DNA of 64,000 bases from Micromonospora sp. WMMA1947 (lineage in GTDB: Bacteria; Actinomycetota; Actinomycetes; Mycobacteriales; Micromonosporaceae): the NCBI RefSeq assembly GCF_027497355.1, contig NZ_CP114909.1, positions 6,220,001 to 6,284,000 of the forward strand, written 5' to 3'. Under the pieces are notes generated by a model. That model did no database searches and was not told the origin of the DNA. It was given only the letters and a program-made list of their open reading frames with translations. The position numbers and the translations under genes were made by a program. Below are positions 45,501 through 52,831 of the stretch, piece after piece. Position 1 is the stretch's first letter, and the number at the start of each line of letters is the position of its first letter.

Positions 45501-46353
45501 AGAAGTGCTCATCGGTATTGCTGAATCCTGCCCGCGACTCGCTGGCGAAGCCTTCAGAGACCCAGGCGCCGCCGAGCACGCCGAGCATGTATTCACGAGC
45601 GGTGGGGACGACCTGGTTCCATGCGTTCCGCGCGATACAGACCACGGAGCCCGGCGTCACCTCATCGAGCCGACGCCATTGGAAGACAGGGACGCCCATC
45701 GGAGCTTCGAGGCAGAGAACCAGATGATTCTCACTACCACGGAGGGAGAATCCGGTCTCAGTCGTGAACCGGATCGTCGGGTGGACACCCGAGTTGAAGA
45801 CCTTGTTGACGCGAACCGCTTTGCCGTCCTTGTCGAGGACTTCGAAATCGGCCTCCGCCTCGCTGTTCGGCGGCAGGTCGACCACATCACCGATCCGTGG
45901 GCTGCTGCCATCGGCCAGGCGGATCCGGGTGTCACCGACGACGCAGTAGCGCGCCGCGGCCGGTCCGTCGTCCGGGGAACCGAAGTTGCCGTGCCCGTCG
46001 ATGAGCGGGACGTTGAGCGAGAAGTCCTGCGCCAGCCGCACCATCGCGTCGTAGATGGCGGTGTCGCCGTGCGGATGGTACTTGCCCATTGTGTCGCCGA
46101 CGATGCGGGCGCTCTTGACGTGGCCGCGGTCCGGGCGGTGGCCCTGCTCGTGCATCGACCACAGGATGCGCCGGTGCACCGGCTTGAGCCCGTCGCGCGC
46201 GTCGGGCAGGGCGCGGGAGTGGATGACCGAGAACGCGTACTCCAGGTAGGAGTCCGAGACCTCGGTGACCAGCGGGTTGTCGAAGACGCGGGCGCCGGCC
46301 TGGTCGAAGGCGGCGAGGTCCGCCTTCGCGCGGTCGTCCTTGCGGCGTGCCAT
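42577..46353 (-). CDS. parC: DNA topoisomerase IV-type subunit A with intein
   Basis: 1258 aa precursor from ATG 46353 (AAGGGA upstream). The extein N-part has PLVTEVSDSYLEYAFSVI, ALPDARDGLKPVHRR, HPHGDTAIYDAMVRL and, at residue 136, the catalytic tyrosine in AAARY. An intein of 429 residues (137-565) then interrupts, and the extein resumes TEARMSREAMLLTGEL, FPNLLVNGASGIAVGMATN. A C-terminal beta-pinwheel follows, with a degenerate box QGLKGGG. The spliced protein would be about 829 aa. It cuts and rejoins DNA together with the ParE-like subunit encoded 32 bases upstream. Whether it is decatenase or gyrase-like cannot be told; actinomycetes carry a separate gyrBA near the origin. Confidence 0.92.
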   Translation of the reverse strand: MARRKDDRAKADLAAFDQAGARVFDNPLVTEVSDSYLEYAFSVIHSRALPDARDGLKPVHRRILWSMHEQGHRPDRGHVKSARIVGDTMGKYHPHGDTAIYDAMVRLAQDFSLNVPLIDGHGNFGSPDDGPAAARYCVVGDTRIRLADGSSPRIGDVVDLPPNSEAEADFEVLDKDGKAVRVNKVFNSGVHPTIRFTTETGFSLRGSENHLVLCLEAPMGVPVFQWRRLDEVTPGSVVCIARNAWNQVVPTAREYMLGVLGGAWVSEGFASESRAGFSNTDEHFFGEVLHAYDQVVAGRRYVNDRHTRRDRRRIHELDVQDVAGGMDAFRASPLAELIGHQARDKFVPEFVWAGGWGIKRAFLMALFEGDGGVRVANSSFTIQYTSYSERLTREVQELLAEFGVIACRRHYTRPSGSVEHRLVVSGTRNIRAFATRVGFLRTKQAVLAKMLRHAPLRPHRLSQDHVPFVADYVRSSIDFDRRGSGRKWLTSHNFDRVERWETERLRIIDRIKDTEILATILPVMDAGYRYEKVVAVAPDEPAEVFSVRVESADHSFLAGGFVNHNTEARMSREAMLLTGELGEDTVDYEPNYDGSLTQPTVLPAAFPNLLVNGASGIAVGMATNMIPHNLGEVVQAARWLINHPDATLDKLMEFVPGPDLPTGGLLLGLDEVRRAYETGRGVVRMRGRVEIGPLEGSRGRQAITVTELPYGVGAEKVIAAITNEVNKTKRLTGIADVKDLTDRENGTRLVVECKVGVNPQALLADLYRLTPLEQSFGVNNLVLVDGQPRTLGLKELLDVFLAHRYEVVTRRSAYRKRKREERLHLVDGLLIALLDIDRVVKLIRASEDAQAAKDGLMQKFKLSEIQASYILDTPLRRLTKYDRLELEAEQEKLRGEIAELSKILDDPKVLRKVVSDELAAVVKQFGAPRRTTLVDGDLKEVLAASVPAGPLEVADDPCQVILSATGLVARTAAESEEAAEARRRSGRVKHDAVRALVHSTARGRVLLVTSAGRAFKIDVLPLPVLPEQSGTVSLRGGMSAAELVPLEPGETVVGLAPLGPSAQGSPGLALGTRAGVVKVCAPDWPVRSDEFEVISLRDGDEVIGATWLTDGAETLAFVSSEASLLRFAASVVRPQGLKGGGMAGINLPGDARAVFFGAIRTDDAKHGEPMVVTSTGATVKVTPFKAYPAKGRATGGVRAQRFLKGEVELSVAWIGPRPVGATATGDPVELPPADPRRDGSGFAVMLGPTVVGHHIDRD
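44659..45945 (-). mobile_element. Intein in parC with LAGLIDADG homing endonuclease
   Basis: 429 residues inserted exactly between the catalytic Tyr and the following Thr of ARY/TEARM. Splicing residues are Cys1 (block A CVVGDTRIRLADG), a block B His in GSENHLVL, the C-terminal block GGFVNHN with terminal Asn, and a +1 Thr. Endonuclease dodecapeptides are LGVLGGAWVSEG and FLMALFEGDGGV, each with an acidic residue, so it may be active. GyrA inteins of mycobacteria sit at the equivalent place. The DNA is less GC-rich than the extein: 38 of 60 bases on the line at 44701 against 44 of 60 at 43201. That fits lateral spread. Confidence 0.93.
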
Positions 46354-46385
46354 GGTGCGGTTCCCTTCCGAGAAGAACCCGTTGG

Positions 46386-48500
46386 TCAGGCGTCGATGGC
46401 GTCGCGGTCGACGCGGTCGGCGGAGTCGATCAGCCAGTTGCGGCGGGGTTCGACCTTCTCCCCCATGAGCAGTTCGAGGATCCGCTCGGCAGCGTCGACG
46501 TCGTCGAGCGTGATCCGGCGGACCGCCCGGGTGGCCGGGTTCATGGTCGTCTCCCACAGCTCGTCGGCGTCCATCTCACCGAGGCCCTTGAAGCGCGGGA
46601 TCGGCGTGACGATCTGCTTGCCGGCCTTCTCCAGCTTGCGCACCGTCGCCTCCATCTCCGCCTGCGTGTAGGTGTAGACGGTCTGCGGGTTGCGCCCCTT
46701 CGTGGTGATCTTGTGCAGGGGCGGCATCGCCGCGTAGAGCCGCCCGGCCTCGATCAGCGGCCGCATGTAGCGGGCGAACAGCGTGATCAGCAGGGTACGG
46801 ATGTGCGCGCCGTCGACGTCCGCGTCGGCCATGATGAGCACCCGGCCGTACCGCAGCGCCGACAGGTCGAACGTCCGGCCGGAGCCGGCGCCGAGCACCT
46901 GCACGATGGCGGCGCACTCGGCGTTGTCCAGCACCTGCTGGAGGTTCGCCTTCTGCACGTTGAGGATCTTGCCCCGGATCGGCAGCAGCGCCTGGTATTC
47001 CGACGAGCGGGCCATCCGGCTGGTACCGAGGGCGCTGTCGCCCTCCACGATGAACAGCTCGCTGCGCTCCACACCGGTGGCCCGGCAGTCGACGAGCTTG
47101 GCCGGCATGGCCGCGCCCTCCAGCGCGGTCTTGCGGCGGGCGGCGTCCTTCTGCTGCTTCTGGGTGAGCCGCACCCGGGCCGCGTCGACGATCTTCTGGA
47201 GCACCGTCCGGGCCTCGGCCTTGGTGCGGCGGTCGTCCAGCCAGCTCTTGAGGTGCGCCTCGACCAGGCCCTGAAGCACCTTGGTGATGCCGGCGGTGGA
47301 CAGTTCGTCCTTGGTCTGCGAGGTGAACTGCGGCTCGGGGATGCGCACGTGCACCACCGCGGTCATGCCCTCCAGGACGTCGTCCAGGGTGGGCGCGTCC
47401 TCCTTGGGCTTGAGCAGGCCGCGGGCGTTGCGGGCGGCGTCGGCGAGGGTACGGGCCAGCGCCCGCTCGAAGCCCTTGCGGTGCGTGCCGCCGTGGGCGT
47501 TGCGGATGGTGTTGGTGAAGCACTCGACGGTGCGCTCGTAGCCGGTGCCCCAGCGGAAGGCCACCTCGACCTCGGCGCGCCGCTGCACGTTGGACTGCAT
47601 GACGCCGTTGGCGTCGGCGGCGTTCTCCCGGTAGGTGCCCTCGCCGGTGACCAGCAGCGTGCCGGAGACGGGCCGGTCGCCGGCCGGGGCGAGGTATTCC
47701 ACCATGTCGGTGAGCCCGTTGGGGAAGTGGAAGCGCTCCTCGACGGATTCCTCGCCGGTGTCGTCGCGCAGCCGGTAGGCCACGCCGGGGACGAGGAACG
47801 CGGTGTTGCGCAGCTTGAGCCGGACCGCCTCGGTGTCGAGCGCGGCACCGGTCTCGAAGTAGCGCGGGTCGTGCCACCAGCGGATCGAGGTGCCGGTGCG
47901 CTGGCCGCGCTTCATCGCGCCGACGATCTGCAGGCCGGGACCGGGGGTGAACGGCGCGTCCGGGCCGTCGCCGTCGAAGACGCCCGGTACGCCGTGACGG
48001 AACGACATGGCGTGGACCTTGCCGCCCCGCCGGACCGTGACGTCGAAGCGGCGGGACAGCGCGTTGACCGCCGACGCGCCGACGCCGTGCAGGCCGCCGG
48101 AGGTCTTGTAGCCGGAGCCGCCGAACTTGCCGCCCGCGTGCAGGCGGGTCAGCACCAGCTCGACGCCGGAGATGCCGGACTTGGCGTGCACGTCGGTGGG
48201 GATGCCCCGGCCGTCGTCGTCGACCTGGACCGAGCCGTCGGCGTGCAGGATCACGTCGACTCTGGTGGCGTGACCGGCGACACCCTCGTCGGTCGAGTTG
48301 TCGAGGATCTCGTTGACGAGGTGACCCACGCCACGGCTGTCGGTCGAGCCGATGTACATGCCCGGGCGCTTGCGGACGGCGTCGAGGCCTTCCAGGTGCG
48401 TCAGGTCGTCGGCCCCGTAGAGGGTGTCAGGCTGTGCGGTCAACTGGTCGTACTCCCAGGTCTCGGCGGTGTGGTGCCGTTCACCGTGTGATCCCCCCAC
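46386..48500 (-). CDS. parE: DNA topoisomerase IV-type subunit B
   Basis: 704 aa from GTG 48500. The GHKL ATPase motifs are LVNEILDNSTDE, VDDDGRGIP and GLHGVGASAVNALS, the transducer follows, and the TOPRIM domain has LFIVEGDSALG and MADADVDGAHI. The C-terminus has PRFKGLGEMDADELWETTMNP. It pairs with the ParC-like gene downstream. The start is uncertain: conserved sequence begins at the TTG codon 48443 (TAQPDTLYGADDLTHLEG), which has GGGAG at normal distance, whereas GTG 48500 has none. The shorter protein (685 aa) may be the true one. Confidence 0.92.
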   Translation of the reverse strand: MGGSHGERHHTAETWEYDQLTAQPDTLYGADDLTHLEGLDAVRKRPGMYIGSTDSRGVGHLVNEILDNSTDEGVAGHATRVDVILHADGSVQVDDDGRGIPTDVHAKSGISGVELVLTRLHAGGKFGGSGYKTSGGLHGVGASAVNALSRRFDVTVRRGGKVHAMSFRHGVPGVFDGDGPDAPFTPGPGLQIVGAMKRGQRTGTSIRWWHDPRYFETGAALDTEAVRLKLRNTAFLVPGVAYRLRDDTGEESVEERFHFPNGLTDMVEYLAPAGDRPVSGTLLVTGEGTYRENAADANGVMQSNVQRRAEVEVAFRWGTGYERTVECFTNTIRNAHGGTHRKGFERALARTLADAARNARGLLKPKEDAPTLDDVLEGMTAVVHVRIPEPQFTSQTKDELSTAGITKVLQGLVEAHLKSWLDDRRTKAEARTVLQKIVDAARVRLTQKQQKDAARRKTALEGAAMPAKLVDCRATGVERSELFIVEGDSALGTSRMARSSEYQALLPIRGKILNVQKANLQQVLDNAECAAIVQVLGAGSGRTFDLSALRYGRVLIMADADVDGAHIRTLLITLFARYMRPLIEAGRLYAAMPPLHKITTKGRNPQTVYTYTQAEMEATVRKLEKAGKQIVTPIPRFKGLGEMDADELWETTMNPATRAVRRITLDDVDAAERILELLMGEKVEPRRNWLIDSADRVDRDAIDA

Positions 48501-48790
48501 GATGATCGCCGGGCGCGGCGCGCCGGAGCGAGCCTAGCCGGGTGCCCCGACAGGTCGGCGGCACCGGGGCGGTGCGTTGCGCGATCGGCCTGCCGGCCGG
48601 GTCCGCGCCGAGGCCGCGTACGGCGGTCCGGCGGGACGGGTGGGGCGTCCAGGCGGCACAACGATCCGCGCGCCCGGTGTCTTCCCCGGCGAGGGGCTCT
48701 GGATGTCGGGGCATTGACGTCCGTCACACGCGCGTGATCTGATCGCCATCCCAAAGAATCTTTCACATTTCGATGTCTGGGAGGTCGGGC

Positions 48791-50047
48791 ATGTCCGTGT
48801 TCCGTCGTTCCGTGCTCGCGGCGGCGCTGGCGCTCGCCACGGTGGCGTTACCCGCCGCCGCGGCGCCCGCCCGGCCGGCCGCCGCCGCACTGCCCACCGC
48901 CGCCGTGGCGCTGGGTGACAGCTTCATCAGCGGTGAGGGCGCCGGGGCGTACGCGCCGGTGGCGGACGTCAACGGGGTGGCCCAGGGCTTCCCCGGCTGG
49001 TCCGCCGCCAACGCCAACGCCTACTTCTGCCACCGCTCACCGAACGCCTCGCTGTTCCAGGCCGACCTGCCCGGCATCTCCGCGCGGTTCAACCTGGCCT
49101 GCTCGGGCGGCCAGCCGTACGACATCGCCAACGCGTCCGCCACCCGGGCCAAGGGGCGGCAGGTGGCCGCCCAGCTCGACCAGCTCCGGGCGGTGGCGCG
49201 GACCCACGACATCGACCTGGTGCTCGTCGGGCTCGGCTCGAACAACAGCTCGTTCACCTTCGGCAGCGTGGCGGAGAAGTGCGCCAACCGGTTCATCGCC
49301 GACGCGTGGACCGGCTGGTGGGAGTTCTGGGCGTACCTGGGCGGGCCGGTGGAGCAGAAGCCGTGCACGGACGCCGACCTGGGCACCGCCGCCCAGTTCG
49401 CCGCCGCGACCGCGGAGACCACCACGGCGCTGCGGCAACTGCTGGCCACGCTGGACGAGGTCGACGCCGACGGCCGGCACCGGGTGGTCTTCCAGGACTA
49501 CACCAACCCGCTGCCGTACGAGCTGGACCAGACCTACTGGACCGAGGACAGCCGCGACGACACCCGGGACAAGTTCCGCGCGCTGGGCGCCGAGCGGTAC
49601 GCGGCCGGCTGCCCGATCCACCGGGCCAGCCTGGCGCCCGGCCACCGCTTCTCGCAGGGGCTCGGCACGCTCGTCAGCTCGGTGCGCGGCACGCTCGCCG
49701 GTGAGTTCCCGCAGGACGACCTCGTCTACCTGAACGTGCAGCGCGCGTTCGACGGCGCGCGGCTCTGCGAGTCGACGGGCAGCCCGGGCAACGCCCTGGC
49801 CACCCCGATCCGGCTGATGGACGGCCCGACCGGCACGTTCGTCACCAGCCTCTCCGGATACGACAAGCTCGACATCCAGCGGATCGCCAACGCCTGCGGC
49901 ACGTACTTCCAGACCTGCCAGGAGTCGTGGCACCCGAACGCCGCCGGGCACAAGGTGCTCGGCCGGTGCCTGGCCGGGGCGGCGACGACCGGCGCCCGTA
50001 CCGTCTCCTGCGTCCGCGCCCCGGACGGCACGGTGAGCGTGAGCTGA
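48791..50047 (+). CDS. Secreted SGNH/GDSL-type hydrolase
   Basis: 418 aa, ATG 48791 with GGGAGG nine bases upstream (an ATG at 48773 lies before that site). A signal peptide of about 35 residues (three Arg-free core of Ala/Leu, AAA sites) is followed by block I AVALGDSFISGEG with Ser44, a Gly-containing block III GLGSNNSSF and block V SWHPNAAGH with the Asp/His pair replaced by His/Pro/Asn context. Eight or more Cys in the mature part suggest disulfides. It is an exported esterase or lipase-like enzyme with unknown substrate. The 290-base gap to parE has a CACGCGCGTG palindrome at 48727-48736 but no recognisable promoter. Confidence 0.87.
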   Translation: MSVFRRSVLAAALALATVALPAAAAPARPAAAALPTAAVALGDSFISGEGAGAYAPVADVNGVAQGFPGWSAANANAYFCHRSPNASLFQADLPGISARFNLACSGGQPYDIANASATRAKGRQVAAQLDQLRAVARTHDIDLVLVGLGSNNSSFTFGSVAEKCANRFIADAWTGWWEFWAYLGGPVEQKPCTDADLGTAAQFAAATAETTTALRQLLATLDEVDADGRHRVVFQDYTNPLPYELDQTYWTEDSRDDTRDKFRALGAERYAAGCPIHRASLAPGHRFSQGLGTLVSSVRGTLAGEFPQDDLVYLNVQRAFDGARLCESTGSPGNALATPIRLMDGPTGTFVTSLSGYDKLDIQRIANACGTYFQTCQESWHPNAAGHKVLGRCLAGAATTGARTVSCVRAPDGTVSVS

Positions 50048-50055
50048 CCGCGCGA

Positions 50056-50083
50056 GGACCGGGCCGGATCTCCGGCCCGGTCC
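50056..50083 (+). terminator. Bidirectional hairpin between convergent genes
   Basis: A 12-base stem GGACCGGGCCGG (50056-50067) with 50072-50083 and tetraloop ATCT lies between the SGNH hydrolase stop and the methyltransferase stop. Confidence 0.8.
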
Positions 50084-50093
50084 GGCGTCAGGG

Positions 50094-50726
50094 TCAGGGC
50101 CGGATCGCGGCGCCGAGGACGTGCGGCGAGGCCGGGGCGGGCAGCCCGGTCGGCGGGAAGCGGAAGCGGTCCAGTTCGGTCACCTCGAAACCGGCCGCCC
50201 GGATCGCTGCCACCGTGTCCCGGGCGGTGTGGCAGCCGGCGCAGAACAGCGGCCAGAGCGTGGCGTCGGCCAGGCGCTGGGCCCGCCGCAGGCCGGGGGT
50301 CTGCGCCACCACATGTTCGTAGAAGCGCAGTTCGCCGCCGGGCCGCAGCACCCGGTGCGCCTCGCGCAGCGCCACCGCCTGGTCCGGCACCGAGCAGAGG
50401 ACGAGCGACAGCACCACCGCGTCGGCCGCGCCGTCGGCGACCGGCAGCGCCTCGGCCAGCCCGGCGGTGACGGTGACCGGCACCGGGGCGCCCGGTGCGG
50501 CGGCGCGGGCCAGGGCGCGCAGGCGCGGCTCCGGCTCGACGGCGAGCACCCGGGTCACGCCCGGCGGGTAGTGCGCCAGGTTGCGCCCGTTTCCGGCGCC
50601 GACCTCCACCACCCGACCGCGCAGCCCGGTGACGAGGCGGGAGCGGTGCGCGGCCATGCCGGCCTGGTCCATGGCGACGCTGGCGCGGGCGAAGAGCCGG
50701 GAGAAGACGGGATGCGAGACGGCCAT
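50094..50726 (-). CDS. SAM-dependent methyltransferase (class I)
   Basis: 210 aa. Motif I is VVEVGAGNGRNLAHY, the acidic loop AVEPEPRL, and VLSLVLCSVPDQAVALRE with VLRPGGELRFYEHV is post-I and motif III sequence. This combination is seen in UbiE/METTL7-like enzymes. Its ATG shares one base with the stop of the NsrR-type gene, so the two are coupled in one message. The substrate is unknown; being under a nitric-oxide-sensing regulator, it may modify a thiol or other stress metabolite, which is conjecture. Confidence 0.87.
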   Translation of the reverse strand: MAVSHPVFSRLFARASVAMDQAGMAAHRSRLVTGLRGRVVEVGAGNGRNLAHYPPGVTRVLAVEPEPRLRALARAAAPGAPVPVTVTAGLAEALPVADGAADAVVLSLVLCSVPDQAVALREAHRVLRPGGELRFYEHVVAQTPGLRRAQRLADATLWPLFCAGCHTARDTVAAIRAAGFEVTELDRFRFPPTGLPAPASPHVLGAAIRP

Positions 50727-51163
50727 CAGCGACCGGCCGGTGGCGCGCCGAGGCTGAGCAGGAGCGGGCCGGCGGATCCGTGGACCAGGTCACCGAGGCG
50801 TACGCCGTCGAGCACGGCGAGGAACGCGGCCTGCGCGCGGCGCAGCTCACCGCGCAGCCGGCACTCCGCGACCAGCGGGCAGACCGGCCGCGCGCAGTCG
50901 ACCACCTCGCCGTCGCCCTCGAAGGCGCGGACCACCTCACCGACGGTGATGTCCGCGGCGTGTTCGGCGAAGGCCACACCGCCGGAGCGGCCCCTGATGG
51001 TCACCAGGACACCGATGCGTTGCAGCCGTTGCACCACCTTGGCGACGTGGCTGCGGGGCAGCGCGAGCCGGTTGGCGAGTTCGTCGACGGTGGCCCGGAC
51101 CGGGGCCGCGGCGGTCAGCATGGCGATCCGCAGCGCCATGTCGGTCGACCGGTTGAGCCTCAC
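50726..51163 (-). CDS. nsrR: Rrf2-family NsrR-type nitric oxide sensor
   Basis: 145 aa. A winged helix (TVDELANRLALPRSHVAKVVQ) is followed by the cluster cysteines Cys90, Cys95 and Cys101 in VVDCARPVCPLVAECRL. Asp8 in NRSTDMALRI corresponds to the fourth cluster ligand known in Streptomyces NsrR. NsrR holds a [4Fe-4S] cluster, represses hmp and releases DNA when NO attacks it. The divergent flavohemoglobin gene supports this strongly. The start GTG has a TAGGGT box (51170-51175) six bases upstream and no Shine-Dalgarno, so translation is probably leaderless. Confidence 0.92.
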   Translation of the reverse strand: MRLNRSTDMALRIAMLTAAAPVRATVDELANRLALPRSHVAKVVQRLQRIGVLVTIRGRSGGVAFAEHAADITVGEVVRAFEGDGEVVDCARPVCPLVAECRLRGELRRAQAAFLAVLDGVRLGDLVHGSAGPLLLSLGAPPAGR

Positions 51164-51235
51164 GCACCGACCCTAGCCATTCGGTGCCGTCCGCGACACC
51201 GACAGATTCACGGTGACCCATGCCACCCCGGCGGC

Positions 51236-51275
51236 GGGACCTTCGGCCCTAAAAGAGGAATCTAGGAATCCTGTT
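51236..51275 (+). promoter_or_regulatory. Candidate NsrR operator and upstream box of hmp
   Basis: 51253-51275 is a 23-base imperfect inverted repeat, AAGAGGAAT-CTAGG-AATCCTGTT (7 of 9 arm positions agree), the length and A-ended arms expected for NsrR. It covers a TAGGAAT -10-like box. Directly upstream GGGACCTTCGGCCC (51236-51249) resembles a DevR/OsdR box with one altered half. Confidence 0.5.
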
Positions 51276-51318
51276 TCGTGGGGATCGACCTGTTCGAGTC
51301 CCAGAAGGAGATTCGGTA

Positions 51319-52530
51319 GTGCTCACGCAATCCTCAGCAGCTGTGGTGACCGCCACCCTGCCCGTCGTACGGGCGCACGGCGAGGCCATCACCGGCCGCT
51401 TCTACCAGCGCATGTTCGACGCCCACCCGGACCTGCTGGACCTGTTCAACCGGGGCAACCAGGCCACCGGGGCGCAGAAGGCGGCGCTCGCCTCGGCGGT
51501 GGTCGCGTACGCGGCGCACCTGACCGGCGAGACCGGCATGCCGTGGGGGCCGGTCCTGGACCGGATCGCGCACAAGCACGCCTCGCTCGGCATCACCGCC
51601 ACCCAGTACCCGATCGTCGGCCGGCACCTGCTCGCCGCCGTCGGCGAGGTGCTCGCCGACGCCGTCACCCCGGAGGTGGCCGCTGCCTGGGACGAGGTCT
51701 ACTGGCTGCTGGCCTGCGAGCTGATCGCCCGCGAGGCGCGGCTCTACGCGGGCGCCGGCGTGCCCGAGGGCGGTCCGGTGTGGCAGGACTGGCGGGTGAC
51801 CGGCCGGGCCCGGGAGAGCGCCGACGTCGTCTCGCTCACCCTCGCGCCGGCCGGCGGCGGCGCCGCGCCCGGCTTCACCCCCGGCCGGTACGTCTCGGTC
51901 GCTGTCGACCTGGACGGAGGCCGGGGACAGCAGATCCGCCAGTACAGCCTCTCCGGCCGCCCCGGCGCCGACACCTGGCGGATCACCGTGAAGCGGGTAC
52001 GCGGCGAGGGCGGCGCGCCCGACGGCATGGTCTCCGGCCACCTGCACGAGCGGGTGTCCGTCGGCGACACGCTGCGGCTGAGCCCGGCGTTCGGCGAGGT
52101 CGACGCCACCGGCGGCGACGGGCCGCTGCTGCTGGTCAGCGCCGGTATCGGGCTCACCCCGGCGATGGCGGCGCTGGCCCACCTGGCCGACCGGGACCCC
52201 GGACGCCGGGTGACGCTGGCGCACGCCGACCGGGACGCCGAGGCGCACGCGCTGCGCGCGGAACTGCCCGCGCTGCAGCAACGGCTGCCGAACCTGGCCG
52301 TCCACCTCTGGTACCTCGACGCCGCCGGTGCCGACCTGCCCGGCCTGAAGGCGGAGGTGTCCGCCGGGCTGATCGACCCCGACCGGCTCCCGCTGCCCAC
52401 CGGGGTCGCCGCGCACCTGTGCGGCCCGGTCGCGTTCATGAACCTGGTCCGGGGCAACCTGCTGCGCCGGGGTGTGCCGGCCGAGCGGATCGCCTACGAG
52501 GTGTTCGGCCCCGGGATGCTGCCGGGCTGA
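51319..52530 (+). CDS. hmp: Flavohemoglobin, nitric oxide dioxygenase
   Basis: 403 aa from GTG 51319 with AAGGAG upstream. In the globin domain Tyr29, Gln53 and proximal His85 (IAHKHASLG) are in the positions of E. coli Hmp. The reductase has the FAD motif RQYSLSG, the NAD(P)H site GIGLTPAMAAL and the C-terminal CGPVAFMNLV and YEVFGPGM. It turns NO and O2 into nitrate with electrons from NAD(P)H. It is divergent from the nsrR-type gene and almost certainly its target. Confidence 0.96.
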   Translation: MLTQSSAAVVTATLPVVRAHGEAITGRFYQRMFDAHPDLLDLFNRGNQATGAQKAALASAVVAYAAHLTGETGMPWGPVLDRIAHKHASLGITATQYPIVGRHLLAAVGEVLADAVTPEVAAAWDEVYWLLACELIAREARLYAGAGVPEGGPVWQDWRVTGRARESADVVSLTLAPAGGGAAPGFTPGRYVSVAVDLDGGRGQQIRQYSLSGRPGADTWRITVKRVRGEGGAPDGMVSGHLHERVSVGDTLRLSPAFGEVDATGGDGPLLLVSAGIGLTPAMAALAHLADRDPGRRVTLAHADRDAEAHALRAELPALQQRLPNLAVHLWYLDAAGADLPGLKAEVSAGLIDPDRLPLPTGVAAHLCGPVAFMNLVRGNLLRRGVPAERIAYEVFGPGMLPG

Positions 52531-52564
52531 CGCCCCGCGGTGAAGTCGACGATCTCCTGGTTAG

Positions 52565-52831
52565 GGGCGCAAGCCGAGGGTAGGGGTCCTCCATGCGCAT
52601 CCCCGGCATCAACGCGACCTTCCGGCCACCACGGAAGCGGTGGACGCCGCCCCACCGGACGCCGGGGCGCCGGCCACCCGAGTCGACACGCTCGTGGCGG
52701 TCGCGCGCCGGCTGACCGGGGACGCCGACGCCGCGTACCGGCTCGGCGCACGGGCACGCGAGGTGGCGAAGGAGCGGTCCGGTCCGGACCGCTTCCTCGC
52801 CGACTGGGACCGGATCCTGGAGGACGAGAAC
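52565..52831 (+). pseudogene. Apparent C-terminal remnant of a glycosyltransferase gene
   Basis: In the same frame as the next gene, an open stretch from 52565 encodes LVAVARRLTGDADAAYRLGA and then REVAKERSGPDRFLADWDRIL. That is how GT4 glycosyltransferases commonly end (dimerising helix, then ERYGxDRFLxDWD). No start codon with a ribosome site or N-terminal domains precede it. The next gene begins at its end with its own GGAGG. I read it as the tail of a lost upstream glycosyltransferase; a small genuine protein from GTG 52640 cannot be excluded. Confidence 0.5.

Noticed and set aside
44659..45945. Possibility that parC is split by a frameshift or is two genes
   Set aside because: The frame is continuous and the insert has all intein end motifs exactly at the ARY/TEARM junction.
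43360..46671. 1103-codon plus-strand frame across the intein
   Set aside because: It is the antisense reading of parC. The minus-strand frame shows all topoisomerase and intein motifs.
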